The notes: generated by a model from the letters alone, not told the origin. A stretch of DNA of 48,856 nt from Lysobacter sp. (GCA_030151365.1 JASLDW010000091.1:1-48856); one strand, 5' to 3'; positions 34,927-43,871 are shown, numbered from the stretch's first letter. Made by a program: numbers and translations.

Positions 34927-36662
34927 TGAACGGCGCCCGCTGGCTGGCACAGGCACTCGTCGCGGAAGGCGTCGACACGCTGTTCGGGTATCCCGGCGGC
35001 GCGATCATGCCCTTCTACGACGCCCTCCACGGCGCACCGGAACTGAAGCATGTCCTGGTCCGCCACGAGCAGGGTGCGGCGTTCGCCGCGAATGGCTATG
35101 CGCGTGCCAGCGGTCGCGTCGGTGTCTGCGTCGCGACCTCCGGTCCCGGCGCATCGAACCTGGTCACCGGCATCGCCGACGCGATGCTGGACTCGGTGCC
35201 GATGGTGGTGATCACCGGACAGGTGCCGACCTCGCTGATGGGCACCGACGCCTTCCAGGAGCTCGACGTGTTCGGGATGACGATGCCGATGGTGAAGCAC
35301 AGCTTCATCGTGCGGCGCGTCGATGACCTGCCGCGCGTGGTCGGTGAAGCGTTCCGCATCGCGCGTTCGGGGCGACCGGGCCCGGTCTTGATCGATCTGC
35401 CGAAGGACGTGCAGCTCGCCGACGCCGCGCATTTGCCGAAACATACGTCGCGCGCGGTCGACGCGACGGAAGCGCCGATGGATGCCTCGCTGCACGAGGC
35501 GCTGGCGCTGATCTCGCAGGCCGATCGCCCGGTGATCTACGGCGGTGGCGGCATCGCGCTGGGCGATGCGATCGAAGCGTTCCGCACCTTCGTCGATGCC
35601 ACGCAGATCCCGACCGTGCTGACGCTGAAAGGCCTGGGCGCCTTGCCGAGCAGGCATCCGCTCAATCTCGGCATGCTCGGCATGCACGGCAGTCGCGCGG
35701 CCAACCTGGCGGTGCAGGAATGCGACGTGCTGATCGTGGTCGGCGCGCGTTTCGACGATCGCGCCACCGGCAAGCTCGCCGAATTCGCACCGAACGCGCG
35801 CGTCGTCCACATGGACATCGACGCCTGCGAGCTCGGCAAGTTGCGCCACGCCGATGCCGCCGTGCGCGGCGACATCGTCACCACCCTCACCAAACTGACG
35901 CTGCCCTGCGCGGCGCACCTGCACGGCCGCCATGGCGTCGCCCGCCGCAGCTGGCGCGCGCACTGCCAGGAACGCGCGCGCATGCACGCAGCCCGTTACG
36001 ACGCCCCGGGCGATGGCGTGTTCGCACCGGCGCTGCTGAAACGGCTGTCGGAAATCGCGCCCGACGTGATCGTTGCCTGCGATGTCGGCCAGCACCAGAT
36101 GTGGGTCGCGCAGCACTGGCAGCTCGACGACCCGCGCAAGCATCTGACCAGCGGCGCGCTTGGCGCGATGGGCTTCGGCCTGCCGGCGGCGATCGGCGCG
36201 CAAATGCAAAACCCCGATGCACGCGTGGTCTGCGTCAGCGGCGACGGCTCGTTCCTGATGAACGTGCAGGAGCTGGCGACGCTGCGCCGCTACGGCCTGC
36301 CGGTGAAGATCGTGCTGCTCGACAACCAGGCGCTGGGCATGGTCCGCCAATGGCAGGAACTGTTCTTCGACAAGCGTTATTCCGAAATCGACCTGTCCGA
36401 CAACCCGGATTTTGTCGCGGTCGCGCGCGCCTTCGGCATCGAGGCGCTGCACGTCGAACGCGCTGCCGACCTGGATGGCGCCTTGCAAGCGCTCCTCGCC
36501 GCCAAGGGCCCGGCGCTGCTCCATGTCGCCATCGACACCGCGACCAATGTCTGGCCGCTGGTGCCGCCCAACCGCAGCAACGCCGAGATGCTCGATCCGC
36601 AACTCGAATCGACATCCGCACCACACGCTCATCAGGAGAAATCCCGTGCGCTATCAGCTTGA
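34926..36662 (+). CDS. ilvG: Acetolactate synthase large subunit
   Basis: The 578-residue ThDP enzyme condenses pyruvate with pyruvate or 2-oxobutanoate. The start MNGARWLAQALVAEGVDTLF and GYPGGAIMPFYDAL resemble E. coli IlvG (AHAS II). The catalytic glutamate is in RHEQGAAFAANGYARASG, and the ThDP/Mg site is GDGSFLMNVQELATL followed by LDNQALGMVRQW. The ATG shares its A with the ilvC stop. Its last codons overlap the GTG start of the small-subunit gene by 17 bp, so equal synthesis of the two subunits is likely. Confidence 0.95.
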   Translation: MNGARWLAQALVAEGVDTLFGYPGGAIMPFYDALHGAPELKHVLVRHEQGAAFAANGYARASGRVGVCVATSGPGASNLVTGIADAMLDSVPMVVITGQVPTSLMGTDAFQELDVFGMTMPMVKHSFIVRRVDDLPRVVGEAFRIARSGRPGPVLIDLPKDVQLADAAHLPKHTSRAVDATEAPMDASLHEALALISQADRPVIYGGGGIALGDAIEAFRTFVDATQIPTVLTLKGLGALPSRHPLNLGMLGMHGSRAANLAVQECDVLIVVGARFDDRATGKLAEFAPNARVVHMDIDACELGKLRHADAAVRGDIVTTLTKLTLPCAAHLHGRHGVARRSWRAHCQERARMHAARYDAPGDGVFAPALLKRLSEIAPDVIVACDVGQHQMWVAQHWQLDDPRKHLTSGALGAMGFGLPAAIGAQMQNPDARVVCVSGDGSFLMNVQELATLRRYGLPVKIVLLDNQALGMVRQWQELFFDKRYSEIDLSDNPDFVAVARAFGIEALHVERAADLDGALQALLAAKGPALLHVAIDTATNVWPLVPPNRSNAEMLDPQLESTSAPHAHQEKSRALSA

Positions 36663-36882
36663 TCTCACCTTGCGCCAGGCCGAAGGCGCACTCGCGCGCG
36701 TCCTCGGTACCACCGAACGCCGCGGCTTCTCGCCGGTGAGCGTGGATGGCGAAACCCAATCCGATGGTGACCGCTGGCATCTGCGCATGACTGTCGAAGG
36801 CGAACGCGCGCCGGAATCGCTGCAGCAGCAACTTGCGAAGTTGTACGACTGCCTCGCCGTGGAGGTGTCGCCATGTCGCTGA
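36646..36882 (+). CDS. ilvM: Acetolactate synthase small subunit (IlvM-like ACT protein)
   Basis: The 78-residue ACT-domain protein is the regulatory partner of IlvG. It starts at GTG, with AGGAGAA seven bases upstream. YQLDLTLRQAEGALARVLG and the RRGFSP word follow the first ACT strand and helix, and LAKLYDCLAVEV closes the domain. It overlaps both neighbours: ilvG by 17 bp and ilvE by 10 bp. IlvM-type subunits are small and, in enteric bacteria, give enzymes that are little affected by valine. Confidence 0.9.
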   Translation: MRYQLDLTLRQAEGALARVLGTTERRGFSPVSVDGETQSDGDRWHLRMTVEGERAPESLQQQLAKLYDCLAVEVSPCR

Positions 36883-37802
36883 ACGATGCCGACATGGCCG
36901 CGCCCGTGCGCGAAACCGAATCGGCACCAGCGCGCACGGTTCCGCCGCAGGTCTGGTTCGACGGCCGCTTCGTCGACGCCGGCAGCGACCGCGCGCCGCT
37001 GACCACCCACGCCATGCATTACGGCAGCGGCGTGTTCGAGGGCATCCGCGCCTACGCGACCACGGATGGCGGCAGCGCGGTGTTCCGCCTGCCCGAACAC
37101 TTGGAGCGCATGCGCAAGGGTTGCGAACTGCTCGGCATCGCCTTCGATGTGGAAGAAGTCGCCACGGCGACGTTGGCCGTCCTGCGCCAGAACGGTCATC
37201 GTGATGCCTACGTGCGCCCGCTGGCGTGGTGCGGCACCGGATCGATCGGCCTCGACGTGTCGGCGGTCGACAAGCACCTGATGGTCGCGACCTTCCCGAC
37301 CAATGTGCATCTGGCCGGCGTGCGGGTGAAGCTGGGCACCTCGTCGTGGCGACGCAATCCGGCGACATCGCTGCCGCCGCTGAAACTGTGCGGCGCCTAT
37401 GTCAATTCGGTGCTGGCCAAGCACGAAGTGAAACAGCGCGGCTGCAACGAGGCGCTGTTCGTCGACGAACAGGGACGCGTGGTCGAATGCACCGGCGCCA
37501 ACGTCTTCATGGTGCGCGACGGCCGCATCACCGCGGGCGAGCACCGCGACGCATTGGCCGGCATCACCCGCGACAGCATCATCGCGCTGACCGGCGCCGA
37601 ATCGCGCCCGGTGCGCCACGACGAATTGCTAGACGCCGACGAAGTCTTCGTGGTCGGCACCGCCGCGGAAGTCACCCCGGTCGACGAGCTCGACGACCGC
37701 GTTTACGCCGACCAGCGCATCGGGCGCGAGGTGGCGGAACTGTATCGACGCGTGGTGCGTGGCGAAGATGCCCGCTACACCCGCTGGCTCACGCGCGTCT
37801 GA
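36873..37802 (+). CDS. ilvE: Branched-chain amino acid aminotransferase
   Basis: The 309-residue class IV PLP enzyme carries out the last step to isoleucine, valine and leucine. Landmarks are HAMHYGSGVFEGIRAY, the Schiff-base lysine in VNSVLAKHEVKQRGCNEALF, ECTGANVFMVRDG and the closing GTAAEVTPV. GGAGGTG precedes the ATG, which is inside the end of ilvM. It has a roughly 20-residue N-terminal extension before the domain. D-amino acid transaminase and aminodeoxychorismate lyase share the fold, but the operon context settles the role. Confidence 0.94.
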   Translation: MSLNDADMAAPVRETESAPARTVPPQVWFDGRFVDAGSDRAPLTTHAMHYGSGVFEGIRAYATTDGGSAVFRLPEHLERMRKGCELLGIAFDVEEVATATLAVLRQNGHRDAYVRPLAWCGTGSIGLDVSAVDKHLMVATFPTNVHLAGVRVKLGTSSWRRNPATSLPPLKLCGAYVNSVLAKHEVKQRGCNEALFVDEQGRVVECTGANVFMVRDGRITAGEHRDALAGITRDSIIALTGAESRPVRHDELLDADEVFVVGTAAEVTPVDELDDRVYADQRIGREVAELYRRVVRGEDARYTRWLTRV

Positions 37803-37805
37803 GCG

Positions 37806-38939
37806 ATGGACAGCGACGTATCCAGCCAACTGCCCGTGACCGCCGCCGACGTGCTGGCGGCGCAGGCGCGGCTGCGTCGCTATCTCGATCCCACGCCGCT
37901 GCACTACGCCGAGCGTTTCGGCTGCTGGTTGAAACTGGAAAACCTGCAGCGCACCGGTTCCTACAAGGTGCGTGGCGCGATGAACGCCCTGCTGGCGATG
38001 CGCGAACGCGGCGACACCCGTACGACGATCGCGGCTTCCGCCGGAAATCACGCACAAGGATTGGCGTGGGCGGCCTATCGCCTCGGCATGCAGGTGATCA
38101 CGGTGATGCCGCGTTGCGCGCCGGAAACCAAGATCGCCGGCGTCGCCCACTGGGGCGCGACGGTGCGCCTGCACGGCGACAGCTACGATGAAGCCAAGGC
38201 CTTCGCCGCGGAACTCGCCGCGCAACACGATTACCGCTTGCTGTCGGCCTTCGATGACCCCGATGTGATCGCCGGTCAGGGCACCGTCGGACTGGAGATC
38301 GCGTCGCTGATGCCGGACGTGGTGCTGGTGCCGATCGGTGGTGGCGGTTTGGCTTCGGGCGTCGTGCTGGCGTTGAAGTCGCAGGGCGTACGCGTGATCG
38401 GCGCGCAGGTCGAGCACGTGGATTCGATGGCGCGGGCGTTGCGCGGCGACAGCGAGATCCGTGAACCGGCGACGACCCTGGCCGACGGCGTGCGGGTGAA
38501 AGTTCCCGGCGCGCTCACGCAACAGGTGCTGCGCGAGCTGCTGGACGACGTGGTGATCGTGCGCGAAGCCGAGCTGCGCGAAACCCTGGTGCGTCTGGCG
38601 CTGGAAGAACACGTGATCGCCGAAGGTGCGGGCGCTTTGGCGCTGGCGGCAGGTCGTCGCGTCGCCGGCAAGCGCAAATGCGCGGTGGTGTCCGGCGGCA
38701 ATGTCGATGCCGGCGTGCTGGCTCAATTGTTGTGCGACGTGCGCCCGCGCGCACCGCGCAAGCCGCGCCGCCGCGTGCAGGAACCGCTGCCGGCAACGCC
38801 GGCGCGCATGTTCGATGAACTGACGGTCGCCGCGGCCCGGCGCTCGCGACTTAGACCGGCTGTCGCGGGGACGAGCGCCATCGCGACAGCCCGGACCGCC
38901 GCACCTTCCTTTGCATCCACGCCAACAGAGACTGCCTGA
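37806..38939 (+). CDS. tdcB: Threonine dehydratase without regulatory domain
   Basis: The PLP fold-type II enzyme makes 2-oxobutanoate, the first step to isoleucine. The lysine is in RTGSYKVRGAMNALL, ASAGNHAQGLA is the substrate loop and PIGGGGLASGV binds the PLP phosphate. The catalytic part ends near residue 320. The remaining 55 or so residues are Arg/Ala/Pro/Thr-rich and do not form the ACT-like domains that let IlvA respond to isoleucine, so it resembles the shorter catabolic TdcB. It may be insensitive to isoleucine, leaving attenuation as the main control. It starts four bases after the ilvE stop. Confidence 0.93.
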   Translation: MDSDVSSQLPVTAADVLAAQARLRRYLDPTPLHYAERFGCWLKLENLQRTGSYKVRGAMNALLAMRERGDTRTTIAASAGNHAQGLAWAAYRLGMQVITVMPRCAPETKIAGVAHWGATVRLHGDSYDEAKAFAAELAAQHDYRLLSAFDDPDVIAGQGTVGLEIASLMPDVVLVPIGGGGLASGVVLALKSQGVRVIGAQVEHVDSMARALRGDSEIREPATTLADGVRVKVPGALTQQVLRELLDDVVIVREAELRETLVRLALEEHVIAEGAGALALAAGRRVAGKRKCAVVSGGNVDAGVLAQLLCDVRPRAPRKPRRRVQEPLPATPARMFDELTVAAARRSRLRPAVAGTSAIATARTAAPSFASTPTETA

Positions 38940-38940
38940 C

Positions 38941-40509
38941 GTGAACGATTCTTCCCCCAGCGACGCAGTACGCAACAAGCCCGAGCCGGTCCGCATCTTC
39001 GATACCACGCTGCGCGATGGCGAGCAATCGCCAGGCTTCACCATGAACGCCGAGCAGAAAATCCTGTTTGCGCACGCCTTGGCCGACCTCGGCGTCGACA
39101 TCATCGAAGCCGGTTTCCCCAACAGTTCGCCTGCCGACTTCAACGCGGTGCGCATCATCGCCCGTGAAGTGCGCGGCAGCACCATCGCCGCGCTGGCGCG
39201 CTGCCATCCCGCCGACATCGAGGCTTGCGCCAGCGCCCTCCAGCAGGCCGCGGCGCCGCGCATCCACGTCTTCATTTCCACCAGCCCGCTGCACCGCCAG
39301 CACAAGCTCGGCATGAGCCGTGAACAGGTGATCGAACACGCGATCATGGGCGTGTCGCTGGCGCGCAAGCACGTCGACGACGTCGAGTTCTCCGCCGAGG
39401 ACGCCTCGCGCACCGAGCGCGAATTCCTGGTCGAGGTCTTCAACGCCGCGGTCGAAGCCGGCGCACGCACGCTCAACGTGCCCGACACCGTCGGCTACGG
39501 CACGCCCGGCGAAATCCGCGCCTTGTTCGAATACCTGCGCGCGAATGTCCGCGGTGCCGACAACGTGGTGTTCAGCGCCCACTGCCACAACGACCTCGGC
39601 CTCGCCGTCGCCAATTCGCTGGCCGCGGTCGAAGGCGGCGCGCGCCAGATCGAGTGCGCGATCAACGGTATCGGCGAGCGTGCCGGCAATGCCGCGCTGG
39701 AAGAGCTGGTGATGGCGTTGAAGGTGCGCGGCGGCTGGTACGACGCCACCACCCGCATCGACACCACGCGCCTGCTCGCGACCTCGCGCCTGCTGTCGCG
39801 CATCACCGGCATCCAGGTCCAGCGCAACAAGGCGATCGTCGGGGTCAATGCCTTCGCCCACGAATCGGGCATCCATCAGCACGGCATGCTGAAAAATCGC
39901 GACACCTACGAAATCATGCGGCCGCAGGACGTCGGCTGGGAGGATTCGCAGCTCGTGCTCGGTCGCCACAGCGGTCGTGCCGCCGTCGCCGATCGCCTGC
40001 GCAAGCTCGGTTACGTGCTGGAAGATGCGCAGCTCGACCAGTTGATCGCCGACGCCAAGGCGCTGACCCAGACCCAGCACGCGATCAGCGATCGCGACCT
40101 GCAGCGACTGGTCGAAGGCGAGCAGTTCGGCCCCGGCTGGCGCGTGTCGGCCTTGAGCCTGACCGATTACGGCAAGCGCACCCGCGCCCACGTCGATCTC
40201 TCCGATCCCGACGGCCGCCATGTCATCCACAGCGCCGAGGGCGAAGGCCCGGTCGCGGCGATGTTCGCGGCGCTGGCCCAGGCCACCGGCGTCGATTTCG
40301 AGCTGGAAAGCTACGAGGTGCACAGCATGGGCGTCGGTGCGGATGCGCGCGGCGAAGCCAACCTCAGCGCCCGCATCGATGGCGACACCATGACCGGCCA
40401 GGGCACCAGCCGAGACGTACTGGAAGCCAGCGCGATCGCCTGGCTCGACATCGCCAACCGCGTGTTGCGCGGAACCCGCGCCGAGCCGCGTGCCGCCGCC
40501 CACACCTGA
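38941..40509 (+). CDS. leuA: 2-isopropylmalate synthase
   Basis: The 522-residue enzyme starts leucine synthesis from 2-oxoisovalerate and acetyl-CoA. The catalytic barrel has IFDTTLRDGEQSPGF, the metal HxH in FSAHCHNDLGLAVANS and NGIGERAGNAALEE. The C-terminal allosteric domain (about 390-520) is present, so leucine feedback is expected. I use GTG 38941, one base after the tdcB stop, which gives the same length as E. coli LeuA. An upstream TTG at 38911 lies inside tdcB. Confidence 0.95.
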   Translation: MNDSSPSDAVRNKPEPVRIFDTTLRDGEQSPGFTMNAEQKILFAHALADLGVDIIEAGFPNSSPADFNAVRIIAREVRGSTIAALARCHPADIEACASALQQAAAPRIHVFISTSPLHRQHKLGMSREQVIEHAIMGVSLARKHVDDVEFSAEDASRTEREFLVEVFNAAVEAGARTLNVPDTVGYGTPGEIRALFEYLRANVRGADNVVFSAHCHNDLGLAVANSLAAVEGGARQIECAINGIGERAGNAALEELVMALKVRGGWYDATTRIDTTRLLATSRLLSRITGIQVQRNKAIVGVNAFAHESGIHQHGMLKNRDTYEIMRPQDVGWEDSQLVLGRHSGRAAVADRLRKLGYVLEDAQLDQLIADAKALTQTQHAISDRDLQRLVEGEQFGPGWRVSALSLTDYGKRTRAHVDLSDPDGRHVIHSAEGEGPVAAMFAALAQATGVDFELESYEVHSMGVGADARGEANLSARIDGDTMTGQGTSRDVLEASAIAWLDIANRVLRGTRAEPRAAAHT

Positions 40510-40532
40510 ACCCAACTTCCCTACCTCAACGA

Positions 40533-41954
40533 ATGAATATTTCCATGCCCCGGACACTGCTCGACAAACTGTGGGACGCGCACGTCGTCGTTCCCGAGCG
40601 CGACGGCGTTCCTGCCGTGCTCTACATCGACCTCCACCTGATCCACGAGGTCACCTCGCCACAAGCCTTCGCCGAACTCGAGTCGCGCGGATTGAAGCTG
40701 CATCGCCCCGACCGCACCAAGGCGACGCTCGACCATTCGACGCCGACCCTGCCCGCCGACGCCAATGGCGACCAGCCCTATGTCAACGACGCCGCACGCG
40801 CACAGGTGGACACGCTGCGCGCCAACTGCCGCAAATTCGGCGTCGAGCTGTTCGACTACGGCAACGAACATCGCGGCATCGTCCACGTCATCGGACCGGA
40901 GCTGGGGCTCACGCAACCGGGAATGACGATTGTTTGCGGCGACAGCCACACTGCCACCCACGGTGCGTTCGGCGCACTGGCCTTCGGCATCGGCACCAGC
41001 GAAGTCGGCCACGTCATGGCGACGCAGAGTCTGTTGCAGCACAAGCCGAAGACGCTGGCGATCACCGTCGACGGCGCACTCGCGCCCGGCGTCACTGCCA
41101 AGGACCTGATCCTGCACGTGATCGGGGTAATCGGCGTCAACGGCGGCACCGGGCACGTCATCGAATATCGCGGCTCGACCATCCGCGCCTTGTCGATGGA
41201 TGAGCGCATGACCGTCTGCAACATGTCGATCGAAGCCGGCGCACGCGCCGGCCTGATCGCGCCCGACGACACGACTTTCGACTACCTGCGCGGACTGCCG
41301 CGCGTACCGCAAGGTGCGGACTTCGACGCCGCCGTCGCACGGTGGCGGGAATTCCGCAGCGATGACGGCGCGGTATTCGATCGCGAAGTGCGCATCGATG
41401 CCGCCGACATCCGCCCGACCATCACCTGGGGCACGCATCCGGGACAGATCGTCGCGCTGGACGCCCATGTTCCCGCCGACAACGACAGCGATGCCGACAA
41501 GGCACGCCATTACATGGGCTGGGAGGCCGGCGCCGCGGTCGCGGGTCGCGCGGTCGATGTCGTGTTCATCGGCAGCTGCACCAACTCGCGCCTGAGCGAT
41601 CTGCGCGCCGCCGCGGAAATACTGCGCGGTCGCAGGGTGCATCCGCGCGTGCGCATGCTGGTGGTGCCCGGCTCGGGCCAGGTGAAGCGCGACGCCGAGG
41701 CCGAGGGCATCGACGCCATCGTGCGCGCCGCCGGTGCCGAATGGCGCGAACCCGGCTGCTCGATGTGCATCGCGATGAACGGCGATCTGGTCGGACCGGG
41801 GCAACTCGCCGTCTCCACCAGCAATCGCAATTTCGAAGGCCGCCAGGGCAAGGGTGCGCGCACGGTGCTGGCATCGCCGGCCACCGCCGCCGCCTGCGCG
41901 ATCGCCGGCGAAATCACCGACCCCCGCATGTTCCTCGCCACGGAGGCCGCGTGA
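40533..41954 (+). CDS. leuC: 3-isopropylmalate dehydratase large subunit
   Basis: The 473-residue aconitase-family subunit has the Fe-S cysteines in FIGSCTNSRLSDL and in EPGCSMCIAMN, with VCGDSHTATHGAFGALAFGIGTSEVGHV as family signature. ATG 40533 is the first in-frame start, and ATG 40545 is equally possible since neither has a strong ribosome-binding site. The stop overlaps the leuD ATG by one base. Confidence 0.96.
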   Translation: MNISMPRTLLDKLWDAHVVVPERDGVPAVLYIDLHLIHEVTSPQAFAELESRGLKLHRPDRTKATLDHSTPTLPADANGDQPYVNDAARAQVDTLRANCRKFGVELFDYGNEHRGIVHVIGPELGLTQPGMTIVCGDSHTATHGAFGALAFGIGTSEVGHVMATQSLLQHKPKTLAITVDGALAPGVTAKDLILHVIGVIGVNGGTGHVIEYRGSTIRALSMDERMTVCNMSIEAGARAGLIAPDDTTFDYLRGLPRVPQGADFDAAVARWREFRSDDGAVFDREVRIDAADIRPTITWGTHPGQIVALDAHVPADNDSDADKARHYMGWEAGAAVAGRAVDVVFIGSCTNSRLSDLRAAAEILRGRRVHPRVRMLVVPGSGQVKRDAEAEGIDAIVRAAGAEWREPGCSMCIAMNGDLVGPGQLAVSTSNRNFEGRQGKGARTVLASPATAAACAIAGEITDPRMFLATEAA

Positions 41955-42559
41955 TGGCCGCGTTCACCACACTCGTGTCGCGCACGGTCGTGCTGCCCCA
42001 GCGCAACATCGACACCGACCAGATCATTCCCGCGCGCTTCCTCACCACCACCGAGCGCAAGGGGCTCGGCAAGTTCGCCTTCAGCGACTGGCGCAATCTT
42101 CCGGACGGCTCGCCCGATCCGGCGTTTCCGTTCAACCAGTTCGCCAACGCCAGCGCGCGCATCCTCGTTGCCGGCCGCAATTTCGGCTGCGGCTCCTCGC
42201 GCGAGCACGCGCCGTGGGCGCTGACCGACCTCGGCCTGCGCGCGGTGATCAGCAGCGAGATCGCCGACATCTTCCGCAGCAATGCATTGAAGAATGGCCT
42301 GCTGCCGGTCGTGCTCGACGACGCCGTGGTCGACGAACTGCTCGACAGCCCCGGCATCGAGCTGGCCATCGATGTCGCCGCGCGCAGCGTCACCCTGCCC
42401 GATGGCCGCAGCTTCCGGTTCCCGCTGGATGCGTTCGCGCAGACCTGCCTGCTCGAAGGCGTCGACCAGCTCGGCTATCTGCTGAAACAACTCCCCGCCA
42501 TCGAACGCTACGAAAGCGCCCGGCAACACGCGCCCACGGAGGCCGCCCATGCACGCTGA
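41954..42559 (+). CDS. leuD: 3-isopropylmalate dehydratase small subunit
   Basis: The 201-residue swivel-domain subunit pairs with LeuC to isomerise isopropylmalate. It has PQRNIDTDQIIPARFL, AGRNFGCGSSREHAPWAL and the phosphate-contacting SNALKNGLLPV, in family order. The ATG lies in the leuC stop codon, and the last 11 bp overlap leuB, so translation of the three is probably linked. Confidence 0.96.
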   Translation: MAAFTTLVSRTVVLPQRNIDTDQIIPARFLTTTERKGLGKFAFSDWRNLPDGSPDPAFPFNQFANASARILVAGRNFGCGSSREHAPWALTDLGLRAVISSEIADIFRSNALKNGLLPVVLDDAVVDELLDSPGIELAIDVAARSVTLPDGRSFRFPLDAFAQTCLLEGVDQLGYLLKQLPAIERYESARQHAPTEAAHAR

Positions 42560-43637
42560 AATCCTCGTCCTGCCCGGTGACGGCATCGGCCCCGAAGTCA
42601 CCGCCGCCGCGGTCGCGGTGTTGCGCAACGTCGCCGCACGCCATGGCCACGAATTCACCTTCACCGAAAAACTGATCGGCGGGGTTGCGATCGACGCCAC
42701 CGGCGAACCGTTGCCGGCAGACACGCTCGCGGCTGCAAAGAAAGCCGATGCCGTGCTGCTTGGCGCGGTCGGTGGCCCGAAATGGTCAGACCCGAAAGCG
42801 AAAGTGCGTCCGGAACAGGGCCTGCTCGCGATCCGCAAGGCGCTCGGCCTCTACGCCAACCTGCGCCCGGTGAAGCCGCATCCGGTCGCGTTTTCGGCGT
42901 CGCCGATCAAGCCGCACCTGCTGCAAGGCGTCGACCTGATCGTGGTGCGCGAACTCACCGGCGGCATCTATTTCGGCGACAAGCGGCGCACGGAGGATTC
43001 CGCCAGCGACCTCTGCACCTACAGCGTGGAGGAGATCGAGCGCGTGATTCGCCGCGCCTGTCGCCTCGCGATGGAACGCAGCCGGCGCGTCACCTCGGTC
43101 GACAAGGCCAACGTGCTGGAGACCTCGCGCCTGTGGCGCGAAGTGGCGAGTCACGTCGTCCGCGACGAATTCCCGGAGATCACGCTGGAACACCAGCTGG
43201 TCGATTCGATGGCCATGCACCTGCTGGCGCGTCCGCGCGAATACGACGTCATCGTCACCGAGAACATGTTCGGCGACATCCTCACCGACGAAGCCTCGAT
43301 GCTGGCGGGATCGCTGGGCCTGCTGCCGTCGGCGTCGCTGGGCGAAGGGCGCGTCGGCCTGTACGAGCCGATCCACGGTTCCGCGCCGGACATCGCCGGC
43401 CGCGGCATCGCCAATCCCTATGCGGCGATCCTCAGCGCGGCGATGCTGCTGCGCCATTCGCTGGGACTGGAAGCGGAAGCACAATGCATCGAACAGGCGG
43501 TATCCGCCGCCCTCGCCGCCGGCCATCTCACCGCCGATCTCGCCGGTCCGGATGCGGCGATCGGCACCCAGGCGGCAACGCGCGCCGTGCTCGATCATTT
43601 CCCGCTGCCCTGCCAGGTCGCCGAACTGCGCGACTGA
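42549..43637 (+). CDS. leuB: 3-isopropylmalate dehydrogenase
   Basis: The 362-residue NAD-dependent enzyme oxidises and decarboxylates 3-isopropylmalate. Signs are LPGDGIGPEV, RKALGLYANLRPVK, VRELTGGIYFGDKR, the catalytic lysine in TSVDKANVLETSRLW and TENMFGDILTDEAS for Mg binding. The ending GLYEPIHGSAPDIAGRGIAN is that of IPMDH. It is the last gene of the ilv-leu series. The thr promoter and leader start just 30 bp after its stop. Confidence 0.96.
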   Translation: MHAEILVLPGDGIGPEVTAAAVAVLRNVAARHGHEFTFTEKLIGGVAIDATGEPLPADTLAAAKKADAVLLGAVGGPKWSDPKAKVRPEQGLLAIRKALGLYANLRPVKPHPVAFSASPIKPHLLQGVDLIVVRELTGGIYFGDKRRTEDSASDLCTYSVEEIERVIRRACRLAMERSRRVTSVDKANVLETSRLWREVASHVVRDEFPEITLEHQLVDSMAMHLLARPREYDVIVTENMFGDILTDEASMLAGSLGLLPSASLGEGRVGLYEPIHGSAPDIAGRGIANPYAAILSAAMLLRHSLGLEAEAQCIEQAVSAALAAGHLTADLAGPDAAIGTQAATRAVLDHFPLPCQVAELRD

Positions 43638-43666
43638 TGATGGTTCGGTTTCACCCGAAAATTCAT

Positions 43667-43695
43667 TTGACACGTGCCATCACGCCCGTTATCAC
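43667..43695 (+). promoter_or_regulatory. Candidate thr operon promoter
   Basis: TTGACA (43667-43672), a 17-bp spacer and TATCAC (43690-43695) form a good sigma-70 match. The -10 ends seven bases before the leader ATG at 43703, with no ribosome-binding site between, so the leader ORF appears to be leaderless. Confidence 0.65.
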
Positions 43696-43702
43696 TGGAT
43701 CC

Positions 43703-43789
43703 ATGCACGCCGCATTCGCCATCGCCATGCCGATTACCACCACGACCACCGGTACCCGGTGTCGGGTGCGGCTGGGCGTCATGGACTGA
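43703..43789 (+). CDS. thrL: thr operon leader peptide
   Basis: The 28-residue ORF contains the run ITTTTTGT (43733-43756), six threonine codons and one isoleucine codon, with another isoleucine earlier. This is the content of threonine-operon leader peptides in enteric bacteria. CACCGG-TAC-CCGGTG (43747-43761) is a hairpin over the control codons, which a stalled ribosome would melt. It sits 30 bp after the candidate promoter -35 and 82 bp before thrA. Confidence 0.88.
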   Translation: MHAAFAIAMPITTTTTGTRCRVRLGVMD

Positions 43790-43803
43790 ATCCATCACCC
43801 CGT

Positions 43804-43826
43804 CCCGCATCCGAACCGGATGCGGG
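43804..43826 (+). terminator. thr attenuator hairpin, no T tract
   Basis: CCCGCATCCG-AAC-CGGATGCGGG is a perfect 10-bp hairpin after the leader ORF. CGGGTGCGG (43763-43771, in the leader ORF) can pair with its 5' arm 43805-43813 with one G-U pair. What follows is GGCAACCCCCTT, not a T run, so intrinsic termination would be weak. Rho or translational control may apply. Confidence 0.65.
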
Positions 43827-43850
43827 GCAACCCCCTTCCGGTCGCTGCGG

Positions 43851-43865
43851 GGCTCACCAGGAGCC
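43851..43865 (+). promoter_or_regulatory. Possible hairpin masking the thrA ribosome-binding site
   Basis: GGCTC-ACCAG-GAGCC puts part of the thrA Shine-Dalgarno AGGAG (43859-43863) into a 5-bp stem. The nearby CTGCGGGGCTC also resembles the 3' arm of the attenuator hairpin, allowing alternative folds. Confidence 0.3.
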
Positions 43866-43871
43866 TTCGCC

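Noticed and set aside
43674..43871. thrA extended to 43674
   Set aside because: The extension overlaps the leader peptide, the attenuator and the thrA ribosome-binding site, and is Pro/Ser/Arg-rich without similarity to aspartokinases.
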